This document shows positions 26,723 to 35,687 of a stretch of DNA of 64,000 nucleotides, piece after piece. The stretch is from UBA9676 sp963837105 (GTDB lineage: Bacteria > Actinomycetota > Actinomycetes > Streptosporangiales > Streptosporangiaceae), in contig CAWIMG010000016.1 of assembly GCA_963837105.1 (NCBI GenBank), forward strand, positions 186,001 to 250,000, read 5' to 3'. Under the pieces are notes generated by a model. The model saw only the letters and a list, made by a program, of their open reading frames with translations, did no database searches and was not told the DNA's origin. The translations under genes and the position numbers were made by a program. Position 1 is the stretch's first letter, and each line of letters starts with the position of its first letter.

Positions 26723-27605
26723 TCGGCGAGCATCTGGGCGGCGTTGATCTGACCCGACCTTGGCAGCGACGTGAAGATCTCGCCGTCCGGACGCTCCCCG
26801 AGGTGGCCGGTCACCGACCGGCCGATGGTTTTCAGCGCCGCGTTGAGTGCCTGCAAGACAGTGACCAGGGCCAGGACTGCGTCGCGCAGCGCCTCGGTGG
26901 GCGCCTGGTCCAGGGTTCCCGGGGGAGCGCCACGGAGCCGGGCCAGCAGTTCGGCGGCGGTGCGCCGGCCGGAGTAGCCGTGCTTGACGCAGAACGCGGT
27001 CATGCGCTTTTCGCCGAGGCTGGCGGCCGCGGCCGGGGTGGGGTAGCGGGTGAGGAACGCCAGCGCGATCGGCGAGTCGATGTCGGCGAAGATGACGCTG
27101 GCGCCGGGCCAGTGCGCCTCCAGCAGCGCGGTCAGCTGGTTGGCCGTGGCCACCTGCGTGCCGACGAGGTCGCCGCGGGTGCGGGTCACGGTGCGCAGCG
27201 CCGTGGTCTCATCGCAGTAGGGTGCTGCGACCCGCAGCTTGTGCTGGCGGAGCCGCAGGTACTCGGCGATCACGGCCGCGCGCCGGCGTCTGATTTGGCG
27301 CCCGACAGGACCTCGCCGTCTCGCCAGGTCCTGATCGCGTTCGGGCTCACCGGAACTACCGGGTGCCCGGCCTCCAGCAGCACACCGGCCAGCCGCCCGT
27401 TCGGCCGCTCGATCGCGATGGGGATGCCGGCCGGGTCACCCAGCCTGGCCAGGACGGCGATCAGCCGCGCCAGCCCATCCGCGGTGTGCGCAACCGGGAA
27501 TGCGGCGATCTGCGTGCCGGCCGGATCCAGCACGCACACGGCGTGGATCTCGGAGGCCCAGTCGATCCCGGCGAAGAACAGCGCTTCAGGCAGCGCAAGC
27601 GACAC
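26722..27605 (-). pseudogene. IS110-family transposase, decayed
   Basis: The N-terminal DEDD catalytic domain starts at GTG 27605, after a GAGGAG site, with FFAGIDWASEIHAVCVLD and GIPIAIERPNGRLAGVLLEAG. At about 27277 one base is missing (SDAG-D-A-VIAEYLRLRQ), moving the rest to another frame. The C-terminal Tnp_20 domain is recognisable (DSPIALAFLTRYPTP, FTSLPRSGQINAAQMLAE) but ends abruptly at about 26722, before the essential serine region is complete. Both lesions make it inactive. IS110 enzymes recombine DNA using a bridge RNA. Confidence 0.85.
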
Positions 27606-27836
27606 TTTGTCTCCTCGTGGTGGCAGCGACGGCCCGGCGAGGAGGCTGGCTACCGGGCGGTCACTAACTGGCGCTCTACGGCGCGTCCTCCTGTTGCCGG
27701 TTCGCAGCCCCGGAAGAGCCGGGGGCGGCAGTGTCATGGTGGCCGTTTTCCGGCTACCGACTCAGGCCGTCACCCCGGCCCTCGCCGAGTCCCTACAAAA
27801 GGCATCCTCTCGGTGCCCCTGCTAAGGATGGTGCCC
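26722..27836 (-). mobile_element. IS110-family element remnant including its left-end non-coding region
   Basis: This comprises the decayed transposase and the roughly 230 bases upstream of its start (27606-27836). In IS110-group elements the bridge RNA is encoded in the left non-coding end upstream of the recombinase, which is this interval. The exact left boundary cannot be set, because IS110 elements lack terminal inverted repeats and an IS630 copy abuts at 27837. The right end is lost. Confidence 0.6.
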
Positions 27837-28960
27837 TAGTGGTCTGTAAGAACGCTTGTTTTAGTCTTCGCGCGATTGATCTTGCGGAGGATCTCGTCGG
27901 CGTCCTTGGTCCAGGTGAAGGGCCGGGGGTGGTCGTTCCATGAGTCGATGAAGGCGCCGATGGTGGCTGTGAGTTCCTTGACGGAGGTGAAGGAGCCGCG
28001 GCGGATGGCCTGGCGGGTGATGATCGAGAAGAAGCACTCCACGAGGTTGATCCACGAGCAGCCGGTCGGTGTGAAGTGCAGGGTGATCCGCTTGTTTTCT
28101 GGGCGGGCCAGCCACTTGCGGACGCCGGCGTGCTTGTGGGTGGCGTAGTTGTCGCAGACCACGTGCAGGCCGGTGGCGGGGTAGGCGGCGGCGACCTGCT
28201 TGAGGAAGCGCAGGAATTCCTGGTGCCGGTGGCGGGGGTAGCAGGCGTCGGTCACTTCGCCGGTGGCGGTGTTCAGGGCGGCGAACAGGCAGGTCACCCC
28301 GTGCCGGGCGTAGTCGTGGGTCTGGCGCTCGGGGATGCCCTGGCGCATCGGCAGGATCGGCTGGGTGCGCTCCAGCGCCTGGCATTGCGATTTTTCATCC
28401 ACGCACACCACGACCGCGTTCTCGGGGGGATGCAGGTAGAGGCCGACAACGTCGGTGATCTTGGCTTCCAGCTGCGGGTCGGTGGAGAACTTGAACCCCC
28501 CGGACCGGTGCGGCTGCAGGCTGAACTTGCGCCACAGCCGGGAAATGCTGTCATGGCTCACATCGGCCTTGCGGGACCGGCGCAGCCAGTCCGCCAGCCG
28601 CCGGCTCGACCAATGCGTCACCCCGGCTGCCCGCAGCGCATCCGGCGGCGGGGTGACCGTCGCCGACAGGATCTCGCTGATCACCTCACCGGTCAGCACC
28701 GTCTTCGGCCCGCCCGGCCGCGGCGCATCCTCCAGCCCGGCCAGCCCCGCCTCGGCGTACTGGCGGCGCCACTTGATGACCGTCGGCTCGGTGCACCCCA
28801 CCCGCCCCGCGATCTGCGGGCCCGTCAGCCCCTCGGCAGCCAGCAGCACGATCCTGGCCCGCTCCACCACCCGGGCCGGTGCTCCCCGGTCCCGGGCCCG
28901 CCGCTCCAGCCTTGCCCGGTCGCCATCAGGCACCGTCAGAACACGCACGCGATTCGGCAT
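27836..28960 (-). CDS. IS630-family transposase, intact
   Basis: 374 residues. The N-terminal paired HTH (GLTGPQIAGRVGCTEPTVIKWRRQYAEAGLAGL) is followed by a DDE domain with all three acidic residues in context: VVCVDEKSQ, HVVCDNYATHK and WINLVECFFSIIT. It catalyses cut-and-paste movement at TA targets. The coding frame is unbroken. The last base of its TAG stop codon (27836) is the flanking host base, so the gene runs to the very edge of the element. Confidence 0.93.
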   Translation of the reverse strand: MPNRVRVLTVPDGDRARLERRARDRGAPARVVERARIVLLAAEGLTGPQIAGRVGCTEPTVIKWRRQYAEAGLAGLEDAPRPGGPKTVLTGEVISEILSATVTPPPDALRAAGVTHWSSRRLADWLRRSRKADVSHDSISRLWRKFSLQPHRSGGFKFSTDPQLEAKITDVVGLYLHPPENAVVVCVDEKSQCQALERTQPILPMRQGIPERQTHDYARHGVTCLFAALNTATGEVTDACYPRHRHQEFLRFLKQVAAAYPATGLHVVCDNYATHKHAGVRKWLARPENKRITLHFTPTGCSWINLVECFFSIITRQAIRRGSFTSVKELTATIGAFIDSWNDHPRPFTWTKDADEILRKINRAKTKTSVLTDH

Positions 28961-29017
28961 ACGCCATTGTCCCGCACCTGCAAAGAAAACTAAAGAGAGA
29001 CACGCGTCATAACACTA
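27837..29017 (-). mobile_element. IS630-family insertion sequence at a CTAG target
   Basis: Both junctions read CTAG (27836-27839 and 29015-29018), as expected for IS630 insertion into CTAG with TA duplication (27837-27838, 29016-29017). The ends carry imperfect inverted repeats: GTGGTCTG...AACGC at the left, and GTGTTATGACGC when the right end is read inward. The right TA directly precedes the GTG start of the homocysteine methyltransferase gene. The element is about 1.18 kb with an intact transposase, so it is probably recent. Confidence 0.85.
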
Positions 29018-30865
29018 GTGACCGCCATCACCGATCTGCTGGGCCAGCGGCTGCTGGTGTGCGACGGTGCCATGGGCACCATGCTGCACGCCGCCGGGTG
29101 CGCGCTCGACCGGGCCCTGCCCGAGATCAGCCTGTCCGACCCCAAGCTGGTCGCGGCCATCCACGAGAGCTACCTGGTGGCCGGTGCCGACATCATCCAG
29201 ACGAACACGTTCGGGGCCAACCGGCTGTGGCTGGCCGGCCACGGCTACCCGGACCAGGTCGAGGAGATCAACCGCGCCGCGGCCGGGATCGCCCGGGAGA
29301 TGGCCGAGCGGAGTGGCCGCCAGGTGCTCGTGGCCGGCTCGGTCTCGCCCGCCGTGACCGCCCGGCTGCGGCGGCAGGTCGGCGCGGCCGAGCGCACGGA
29401 CGTGCTCGCCGAGCAGATCCGGGCACTGGCCGCGGCCGGTGTCGACCTGCTGATCCTGGAGACGTTCGGCTATCTGGATGAGCTCGCCGAGGCGGTGACG
29501 GTCGCCAGCCAGATGAGTGACCTGCCCATCATCGCGCAGGCCACGTTCGCCGATGACGGGCACACACTGGCCGGGGAAACCGCGCACGAGGTGGCCTCGG
29601 TGCTGGGCGGCCTGCCGGTTGCCATGATCGGCACCAACTGCACCATCGGGCCCCAGCGGATGCTGGCCGTGGTGGAAAGCCTGGTCGCCAGCAGCGAGCT
29701 GCCGGTCAGCGCCCAGCCGAACGCGGGCCAGCCGCGCATGGCCGGCCACCAGCGGTTCGAGTTCAGCATCGACGCCGCCTACTTCGCCCGCTATCTGCGC
29801 CGCTTCGCGGATGCGGGGGCGGCCATGGTGGGTGGCTGCTGCGGCACCACCCCGGCCCACATCGAGGCGGGCGCGGCCGCGGTGGCTGGCCTGCCTCCCG
29901 CGGGCCAGCCAGGGCGGCCAGCGGCAGCCAGCAGCCGGGCGCGGCGGGACCGGCCCAACCGGGGGCCCAGCGGGCCAGTCAGGGCCGGCCACCGGCATCC
30001 TGGCGGCCCGGCTGGCCGCCCGGGAGTTCGTGGTCGCGGCCGAGGTCACCGCCGGGGACGGCGCGGCCGGCCCGGCGGCCGAGATGGTGCCGGCCCTGCG
30101 CGGGCACGGGATCGAGCTGTTCGCGGTGACCACACCGGAAACCCCGCGTACCCACCGTGACTCGCTCGGCCCAGCCGTCCAGCTGCAGCAGCAGGCCGCG
30201 GTGGAGACCATCGTCACCCTGGCCACCTGGGACAAGGCGATCATGACCTTGCAGGCCGACCTGCTGGGGGCGCACACGCTGGGCATCCGCAGCGTCATCT
30301 GCGAGACCGGCAGCCCGCCCGTGCTCGGCGACTACCCGGCGGTGGACGGCATCTGGGAGGTCGACTCGCTCGGCCTGGTCACCCTGCTGGCCGGGCTGAA
30401 CGCGGGCCGGGATCTGGACGGGCTGCCGCTGACCACCCCCACCTCCTTCTGCATCGGGACCCGGATCTATCCCGGCGCCCAGAACGCCGCGGCCGAGGCC
30501 GAGCGGGTCAGCGCCGAGCTGGCGGCGGGTGCGCACTTCCTGATCACCCGCCCGCTGTATGAGCTGGCCGCGCTCGCCGAGCTGCTCGCAGCGCTGCCGG
30601 GAGCGCGGCCGCCGGTGCTGCTGCCGGTCGCGCCGCTGCGCAGTTTCGCCGATGCCGGCTACCTGGCCCACGAAGTGCCCGAGGTGACGGTGCCCGCCGC
30701 TACCCTGCGGGCGATGGAGCAGGCGGGCCCGGCGGCCCGGGCCACCGGCCTGCGGCTGGCCGCTGACCTGCTCCGCCAGGCCCGGCGCTGGTGGACGGGG
30801 TGGTGATCACAGTGGCCGAGGGCAGCGTGCCTGCCCTGGCACCGCTGCTGGCCGCCATCTCATGA
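29018..30865 (+). pseudogene. Bifunctional homocysteine S-methyltransferase/methylenetetrahydrofolate reductase, frameshifted
   Basis: The N-terminal half (about 1-290) is a homocysteine methyltransferase with zinc cysteines in IGTNCTIGPQ and VGGCCGTTPAH. The C-terminal half is a MetF-like MTHFR (FVVAAEVTAGDG to LVDGVVITVAEG). This fusion is known in Bacillus YitJ-type proteins and makes methionine from methyl-THF generated in situ. The frame changes in the interdomain linker (about 29,950, near a G5 run) and again at about 30,788, where GG for GGG would restore the end at 30865. The GTG start touches the IS630 right end, so the native ribosome site has been removed. Confidence 0.82.
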
Positions 30866-31055
30866 CAGGGAAGACCGAAACCTCGTCCCAGGCGTCATGG
30901 CCAGGGCACAATGGCGCGAAGATGACCTCGTGGCATGTGCCGTAGCGGTGGCCGGGGCCGGTACCGCATGCTGAGGCGCACCCGCGGCCGGGCCATGCCC
31001 CGGCCGCCCGCATACCGGGTCAGGGCCCCGGGCAACCGAAGCGATGGAGGCGATT

Positions 31056-33362
31056 GTGAGCATCCTGGGCACCCGGGTGGTGCGGACAGAGGACCCGCGG
31101 CTGCTGACCGATGGCGGCATCTATGTGGGCGATGTCCGGACGCCGGAGCTGGCCGGGGCGGCCTGCGCCACCTTTGTCCGCAGCCCGTTCGCGCATGCTC
31201 TGATCAAGGGCGTGGACGCGACCGAGGCACTGGCCGCACCGGGCGTGGTCGCGGTGCTGACTTTCGCCGACATCAACGACATCCCGCCACCGCCACCGCC
31301 ACCAGAAGGCGGGCCGCCGCCGGGCAGTGAGGCCGCCCCGCGGCCGCTGGGCGGGGTGTGGCAGGAACCGCTGCTGGCGGTGGACCGGGTCCGGTTCGTG
31401 GGTGAGCCGGTGGCCATCGTCCTCACCGAGGAGAGCTACCAGGGCGAGGACGCGGCCGAACTGGTCGTCGTGGACTACGAGCCGCTGCCGGCGGTGGTGG
31501 GCATCGCCGAGTCGCTGGCGGGCGGGACGCTGCTGTTCCCCGACGCCGGGTCGAACATCCCGGTGGACCACGCCGCGCCCGGTGCCGCGTTCGACGGCTG
31601 CGAGGTCGTGGTCGAGCGGGAGATCGTGAACCAGCGGGTGGCGCCGGTGCCGCTGGAGGGCCGGGCCACCGCCGCCAGCTGGGCCGACGGCAAGCTGACG
31701 GTGTGGGTAAGTACCCAGAACGCGCAGATCAGCCGGTTCATCCTGGCCGGCGCGTTCGGGATGGATCCCGGCAGCATCCGGGTCGTCGCACCGGACGTGG
31801 GCGGCGGCTTCGGCGCCAAGGTGGGCCTGGACCGCAGTGCCATCACCGTCGCCTGGGCCGCCCGGCACACCGGCCGGGCGGTGCGCTGGGTGGAGAGCCG
31901 CAGCGAGAACCTGACCGGGATGACCCACGGGCGCGGGCAGCGGCACACAATCACGATCGGCGGGAACCGGGACGGCCGGGTGCTTGCCTACCGGCTGGAC
32001 GTGGTGCAGGACACCGGGGCCTACCCGCGGATGGGCGGATTCCTGCCCACGATGACCAACCTGATGGCCGCCGGCCCCTACGACCTGGCCAGCGTCACGG
32101 CCGGGTACCGGGTGGCGGTGACCAACACCACGCCGATCTCCGCCTACCGCGGGGCTGGCCGGCCGGAGGCGACCGCCGCGATCGAGCGCGCCATGGACCT
32201 GTTCGCGGCCGAGATCGGGATGGACCCGGTGCAGGTGCGGCGGAAGAACCTGGTGCCGGCGGACCGGTTCCCCTACCAGACCCCGTGCGGCGCGCTCTAC
32301 GACACCGGCGACTATCTCGGCGCGCTGGATAAGGTGCTGGCCGGCGCGGGTTACCCCGGCCTGCGGGCCGAGCAGGCCCGCCGCCGGGAGCGGGGGGACG
32401 TGATCCAGCTCGGCATCGGCGTCTCCAGCTACGTGGAGATCACCGCGGCCGACGCGGAGGGCGGCGAGACGGCCCGGGTGGTGGTCAACGACGACGGCAC
32501 CGCCACCGTCTACACCGGCAGTTCCGCGCACGGACAGGGCCACCACACCGCCTGGGCCATGATCGTCGAGAACGACCTGGGCATCCCGATGGCCAAGGTG
32601 ACCGTGAAGCACGGCGACACCGACGAGATCCCGCTCGGCACCGGCACCTACGCGTCCCGGTCGCTGCAGCTCGGCGGGGTGGCCGTGCACCGCGCGGATC
32701 TGGCGGTCAGGGAGCAGGCGCGCAAGCTCGCGGCCGACCTGATGGAGGCCAGCGAGGCCGACTTGGAACTGGACACCGGCAGCGGGCTGTGGCAGGTGCG
32801 CGGTGATCCCGGCGCCAGCCGCAGCTGGGCCGATGTGGCCCGGCACGCGGGCGCCGAGGGGCTGTCGGCGTTCGTCCACTACCAGGAGGGGACACCGACC
32901 TTCCCGTTCGGCTCGCATGTGGCGGTGGTCGAGGTGGACACCGAGACCGGCAAGGTCACCCTGGTCCGGCATGTGACCGTGGACGACGCCGGCACGGTGC
33001 TCAACCCGGTGCTCACCGAGGGCCAGCGGCACGGCGGCATCGCCCAGGGCGTGGCGCAGGCGCTGCTGGAGGAGATGGTGTACGACGCGGACGGCAACCC
33101 GCTCACCGGCACCCTGGCCGACTACGCCGCCATCACCGCCACCGAACTGCCGAGCTTCGAGCTGCTGGAAAGTGAGACGCCGGCCACCATCAACCCGCTG
33201 GGTGCCAAGGGGATCGGCGAAGCCGGGACCATCGGCGCAACCGCGGCCCTGCAGAGTGCCGTCGTGGACGCCGTCAGCCATCTCGGCGTCCGCCATATCG
33301 ACATGCCGACCACGCCAGCTCGGGTCTGGGCCGCAATCAGCGAAGCGAGAAACAGCCAGTGA
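31056..33362 (+). CDS. Molybdenum hydroxylase large subunit (xanthine dehydrogenase/CoxL form II type)
   Basis: 768 residues. Motifs for the molybdopterin-cytosine-dinucleotide site include PDVGGGFGAKVG, and SAYRGAGRPEATAAIER is the form II signature, in contrast to AYRCSFR of true CO dehydrogenase. The active-site Glu is in GIGEAGTIGA. It would hydroxylate an aldehyde or N-heterocycle. The family name CoxL form II gives no firm substrate. GTG 31056 has GGAGG five bases ahead; ATG 31044 is in frame but less well placed. Gene order is large-small-medium with GTGA overlaps throughout. Confidence 0.87.
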   Translation: MSILGTRVVRTEDPRLLTDGGIYVGDVRTPELAGAACATFVRSPFAHALIKGVDATEALAAPGVVAVLTFADINDIPPPPPPPEGGPPPGSEAAPRPLGGVWQEPLLAVDRVRFVGEPVAIVLTEESYQGEDAAELVVVDYEPLPAVVGIAESLAGGTLLFPDAGSNIPVDHAAPGAAFDGCEVVVEREIVNQRVAPVPLEGRATAASWADGKLTVWVSTQNAQISRFILAGAFGMDPGSIRVVAPDVGGGFGAKVGLDRSAITVAWAARHTGRAVRWVESRSENLTGMTHGRGQRHTITIGGNRDGRVLAYRLDVVQDTGAYPRMGGFLPTMTNLMAAGPYDLASVTAGYRVAVTNTTPISAYRGAGRPEATAAIERAMDLFAAEIGMDPVQVRRKNLVPADRFPYQTPCGALYDTGDYLGALDKVLAGAGYPGLRAEQARRRERGDVIQLGIGVSSYVEITAADAEGGETARVVVNDDGTATVYTGSSAHGQGHHTAWAMIVENDLGIPMAKVTVKHGDTDEIPLGTGTYASRSLQLGGVAVHRADLAVREQARKLAADLMEASEADLELDTGSGLWQVRGDPGASRSWADVARHAGAEGLSAFVHYQEGTPTFPFGSHVAVVEVDTETGKVTLVRHVTVDDAGTVLNPVLTEGQRHGGIAQGVAQALLEEMVYDADGNPLTGTLADYAAITATELPSFELLESETPATINPLGAKGIGEAGTIGATAALQSAVVDAVSHLGVRHIDMPTTPARVWAAISEARNSQ

Positions 33363-33835
33363 AGGTGACCATGACCGTCAACGGCAGCCCGGTCGAGGCC
33401 GACGTGGCGGACCGGACCCTGCTCGTGCACGTCCTGCGCGACGTGGCCGGCTTGACCGCGACGAACGTCGGCTGCGACACCTCCTCGTGCGGCGCGTGCA
33501 CCGTGCTGCTGGACGGGCGGTCGGTCAAGTCATGCACGGTGCTCGCCGCCCAGGCCGACGGCCACCAGGTCACCACCCTGGAAGGCCTGGCCAGCGACGG
33601 CCAGATGCACCCGGTCCAGCAGGCATTCCATGCCGAGCACGGGCTGCAGTGCGGGTTCTGCACGCCGGGCATGGTGATGGCGGCGGTGTCGCTGCTGGCC
33701 GAGCATCCCCATCCGACCGAGCAGCAGGTCCGCACCGGCCTGGAAGGCAACCTGTGCCGGTGTACCGGCTATCACAACATCGTCCGGGCCGTGCTGGCCG
33801 CGGCCGGCGGCAGCGAAGGGCAGGCAGGCCAGTGA
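33359..33835 (+). CDS. Molybdenum hydroxylase small subunit, [2Fe-2S]
   Basis: 158 residues. The plant-type ferredoxin cluster is GCDTSSCGACTVLLDG with a fourth Cys in KSCT. The second cluster, proximal to molybdenum, is CGFCTPGMV plus LCRCTGY. It carries electrons from the molybdenum site to FAD. The GTG start overlaps the large-subunit stop and its stop overlaps the FAD-subunit start (both GTGA), which keeps the three subunits equimolar. Confidence 0.93.
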   Translation: MKVTMTVNGSPVEADVADRTLLVHVLRDVAGLTATNVGCDTSSCGACTVLLDGRSVKSCTVLAAQADGHQVTTLEGLASDGQMHPVQQAFHAEHGLQCGFCTPGMVMAAVSLLAEHPHPTEQQVRTGLEGNLCRCTGYHNIVRAVLAAAGGSEGQAGQ

Positions 33836-34650
33836 TCCCCGCACCCTTCACCTACCAGCGGGCCGGTTCGGTGGACGAGGCGCTGGCGCTGGCGGCGGCC
33901 GGCGGCGACGAGGCCAAGTTCCTGGCGGGCGGCCATTCGCTGCTCCCGCTGATGAAGCTGCGGCTGGCCGTGCCGGCCACGCTGGTGGACATCGGCCGGC
34001 TGGGTGAGCTCTCGTTCATCCGTGACGACGGGGACCAGATCACGGTCGGCGCCCTCACCACCCACCACGAGCTGGCCACATCCAGCCTGCTGGCAGGTGA
34101 GCTGCCCCTGCTCGCGCACGCGGCGGGTGCGGTCGGGGATCCCCAGGTCCGGCACCGCGGCACCATCGGCGGCTCACTGGTACACGCCGACCCCGCCGCC
34201 GACCTGCCGGCGGTGGTGCTGGCGGCCGATGCCGTGCTGGTCGCCCGCGGCGCTGACGGCAGCCGGGAGATCCCGGCCGGGGAGTTCTTCCAGAGCCTGT
34301 TCGAGACCGCGCTGCGGCCGGGGGAACTGCTCACCGAGATCCGCTTCCGCAAGGCGGCTGGCGCTGGCTGGTCGTTCCAGAAGTTCACCAAGCGGGCCAT
34401 CGACTGGGCCATCGTCGGCGTCGCGGTGCAGGGCGGCAATGTGGCGCTGGTGAACATGGGCCCGACCCCGCTGCGGGCCACCGCGGTGGAGCAGGCGCTG
34501 GCCGGCGGGGCAGCCCCGGTGCAGGCCGCGGCGCACGCGGCCGAGGGCACCAGCCCGGTGGAGGACATCAACGCCGACCGGCCTTACCGGGAGCATCTGG
34601 CCCGGGTGCTGGTAGCCCGCGGGCTGGCGCAGGCGCGTTCGCGCGGCTGA
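33832..34650 (+). CDS. Molybdenum hydroxylase medium subunit, FAD-binding
   Basis: 272 residues of the CoxM/CutM family. FAD pyrophosphate motifs are LAGGHSLLPLMKLRL near 40 and RHRGTIGGSLVHADPAADLPAV near 105, followed by the C-terminal CO_deh_flav_C region. It accepts electrons from the small subunit and passes them to NAD or another acceptor. It is the third gene of the operon, with a GTG start inside the small-subunit stop. No MobA-like or XdhC-like maturation gene is adjacent. Confidence 0.92.
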   Translation: MIPAPFTYQRAGSVDEALALAAAGGDEAKFLAGGHSLLPLMKLRLAVPATLVDIGRLGELSFIRDDGDQITVGALTTHHELATSSLLAGELPLLAHAAGAVGDPQVRHRGTIGGSLVHADPAADLPAVVLAADAVLVARGADGSREIPAGEFFQSLFETALRPGELLTEIRFRKAAGAGWSFQKFTKRAIDWAIVGVAVQGGNVALVNMGPTPLRATAVEQALAGGAAPVQAAAHAAEGTSPVEDINADRPYREHLARVLVARGLAQARSRG

Positions 34651-34683
34651 CCGGACGCGGCACGACCAGCCAGGAGGAGCGTC

Positions 34684-35658
34684 ATGCCCGCCAGTTCGCT
34701 GAGCCCCCGCCCGCTCGGCTCGTCCGGCTTGGACGTGTCCGCCCTGTCGCTCGGCTCCTGGCGCACGTTCGAGCGGCTGCCGGCCGCCGACGGTGCCGCC
34801 ATCTTGCGGGCCGCCCGCGACGAGGGCATCACCTTCTTCGACGACGCCCGCTACAACGACGAGACGGGCCAGGCACCGATCCCGACCGGCTACTCCGAGG
34901 TGCTGTTCGGCGAGCTGTTCCGGGCCGCCGGGCTGCGGCGGGACGACACCGTGGTGGCCAACAAGCTGTGGTGGGAGTTCTGGCCGGACCAGAACGCGGC
35001 CGCGGAACTGGATGCGTCCCTGCGGCGGATGAAGTTCGACTATGTCGATCTGATCTACGCGCTCCCGCCGCCGGCCGGGCTGGCGGTCGCCGACCTGGTG
35101 GCCGCGACCGCCGGGCTGGTCACCGCCGGCAAGGCGCGCGCCTGGGCGCTGGTGAACTGGCCCGCCCGGCAGTGCGCCGAGGCCGTGCGGGCCGCCGCCG
35201 GACTGGGCGCCGCGCCGCCGTGCGCGGTCCAGCTGCCCTACAGCCTGGTGCGCCGGGACTGGGCGGAGGATCCGGTCATGACCGAGGCGCTCACGGCCGC
35301 CGGGGCCGGGGTCATCGCCTCGTTCTGCCTGGCGGGCGGGGTCTTGTCGGGCAAGTACCGGCCGGGGACGGCCACCGGGCGCCAGGCCGGGTCGCTGGCC
35401 GACCCGCAGCTGGCGCCGGCCCTGCGGGCAGCGGACGAACTGGCCGGGCTGGCGGCCCAGCTGGGCACCACCCCGGCCGCGCTGGCGCTGCTGTTCCCGC
35501 TGACCAATCCCGGGGTGACCAGCGTGCTGTTCGGCGCCACCAGCGCACGGCAGGTGCGGGAGAACTGCGCGGTAACCGGGCTGCGCGACCGGCTCGGGGC
35601 CGGCGACCTGGCCCGGCTGCGGCGGATCGGCCAGGGCACCGGCACCGGGCTGGGCTGA
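34684..35658 (+). CDS. Aldo/keto reductase-family protein
   Basis: 324 residues with an AKR barrel. The catalytic Asp and Tyr are in FFDDARYND and Lys in VANKLWW, but the usual His (in the LHRPD position) is replaced: the strand reads DLIYALPPP. Loss of that His is known in some Kv-beta-like and low-activity AKRs. NADPH-site elements appear near ITNPGVTSVLFGATSARQV. A GGAGG site precedes ATG 34684. It lies 33 bases after the hydroxylase operon and could be co-transcribed. Confidence 0.85.
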   Translation: MPASSLSPRPLGSSGLDVSALSLGSWRTFERLPAADGAAILRAARDEGITFFDDARYNDETGQAPIPTGYSEVLFGELFRAAGLRRDDTVVANKLWWEFWPDQNAAAELDASLRRMKFDYVDLIYALPPPAGLAVADLVAATAGLVTAGKARAWALVNWPARQCAEAVRAAAGLGAAPPCAVQLPYSLVRRDWAEDPVMTEALTAAGAGVIASFCLAGGVLSGKYRPGTATGRQAGSLADPQLAPALRAADELAGLAAQLGTTPAALALLFPLTNPGVTSVLFGATSARQVRENCAVTGLRDRLGAGDLARLRRIGQGTGTGLG

Positions 35659-35687
35659 CGCTCGCCGCACCCGGCAGGCCAGCCCCC

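Noticed and set aside
31056..33362. True carbon-monoxide dehydrogenase large subunit
   Set aside because: The active-site loop is AYRGAGRPE, not the AYRCSFR of form I enzymes, so CO oxidation is not supported.
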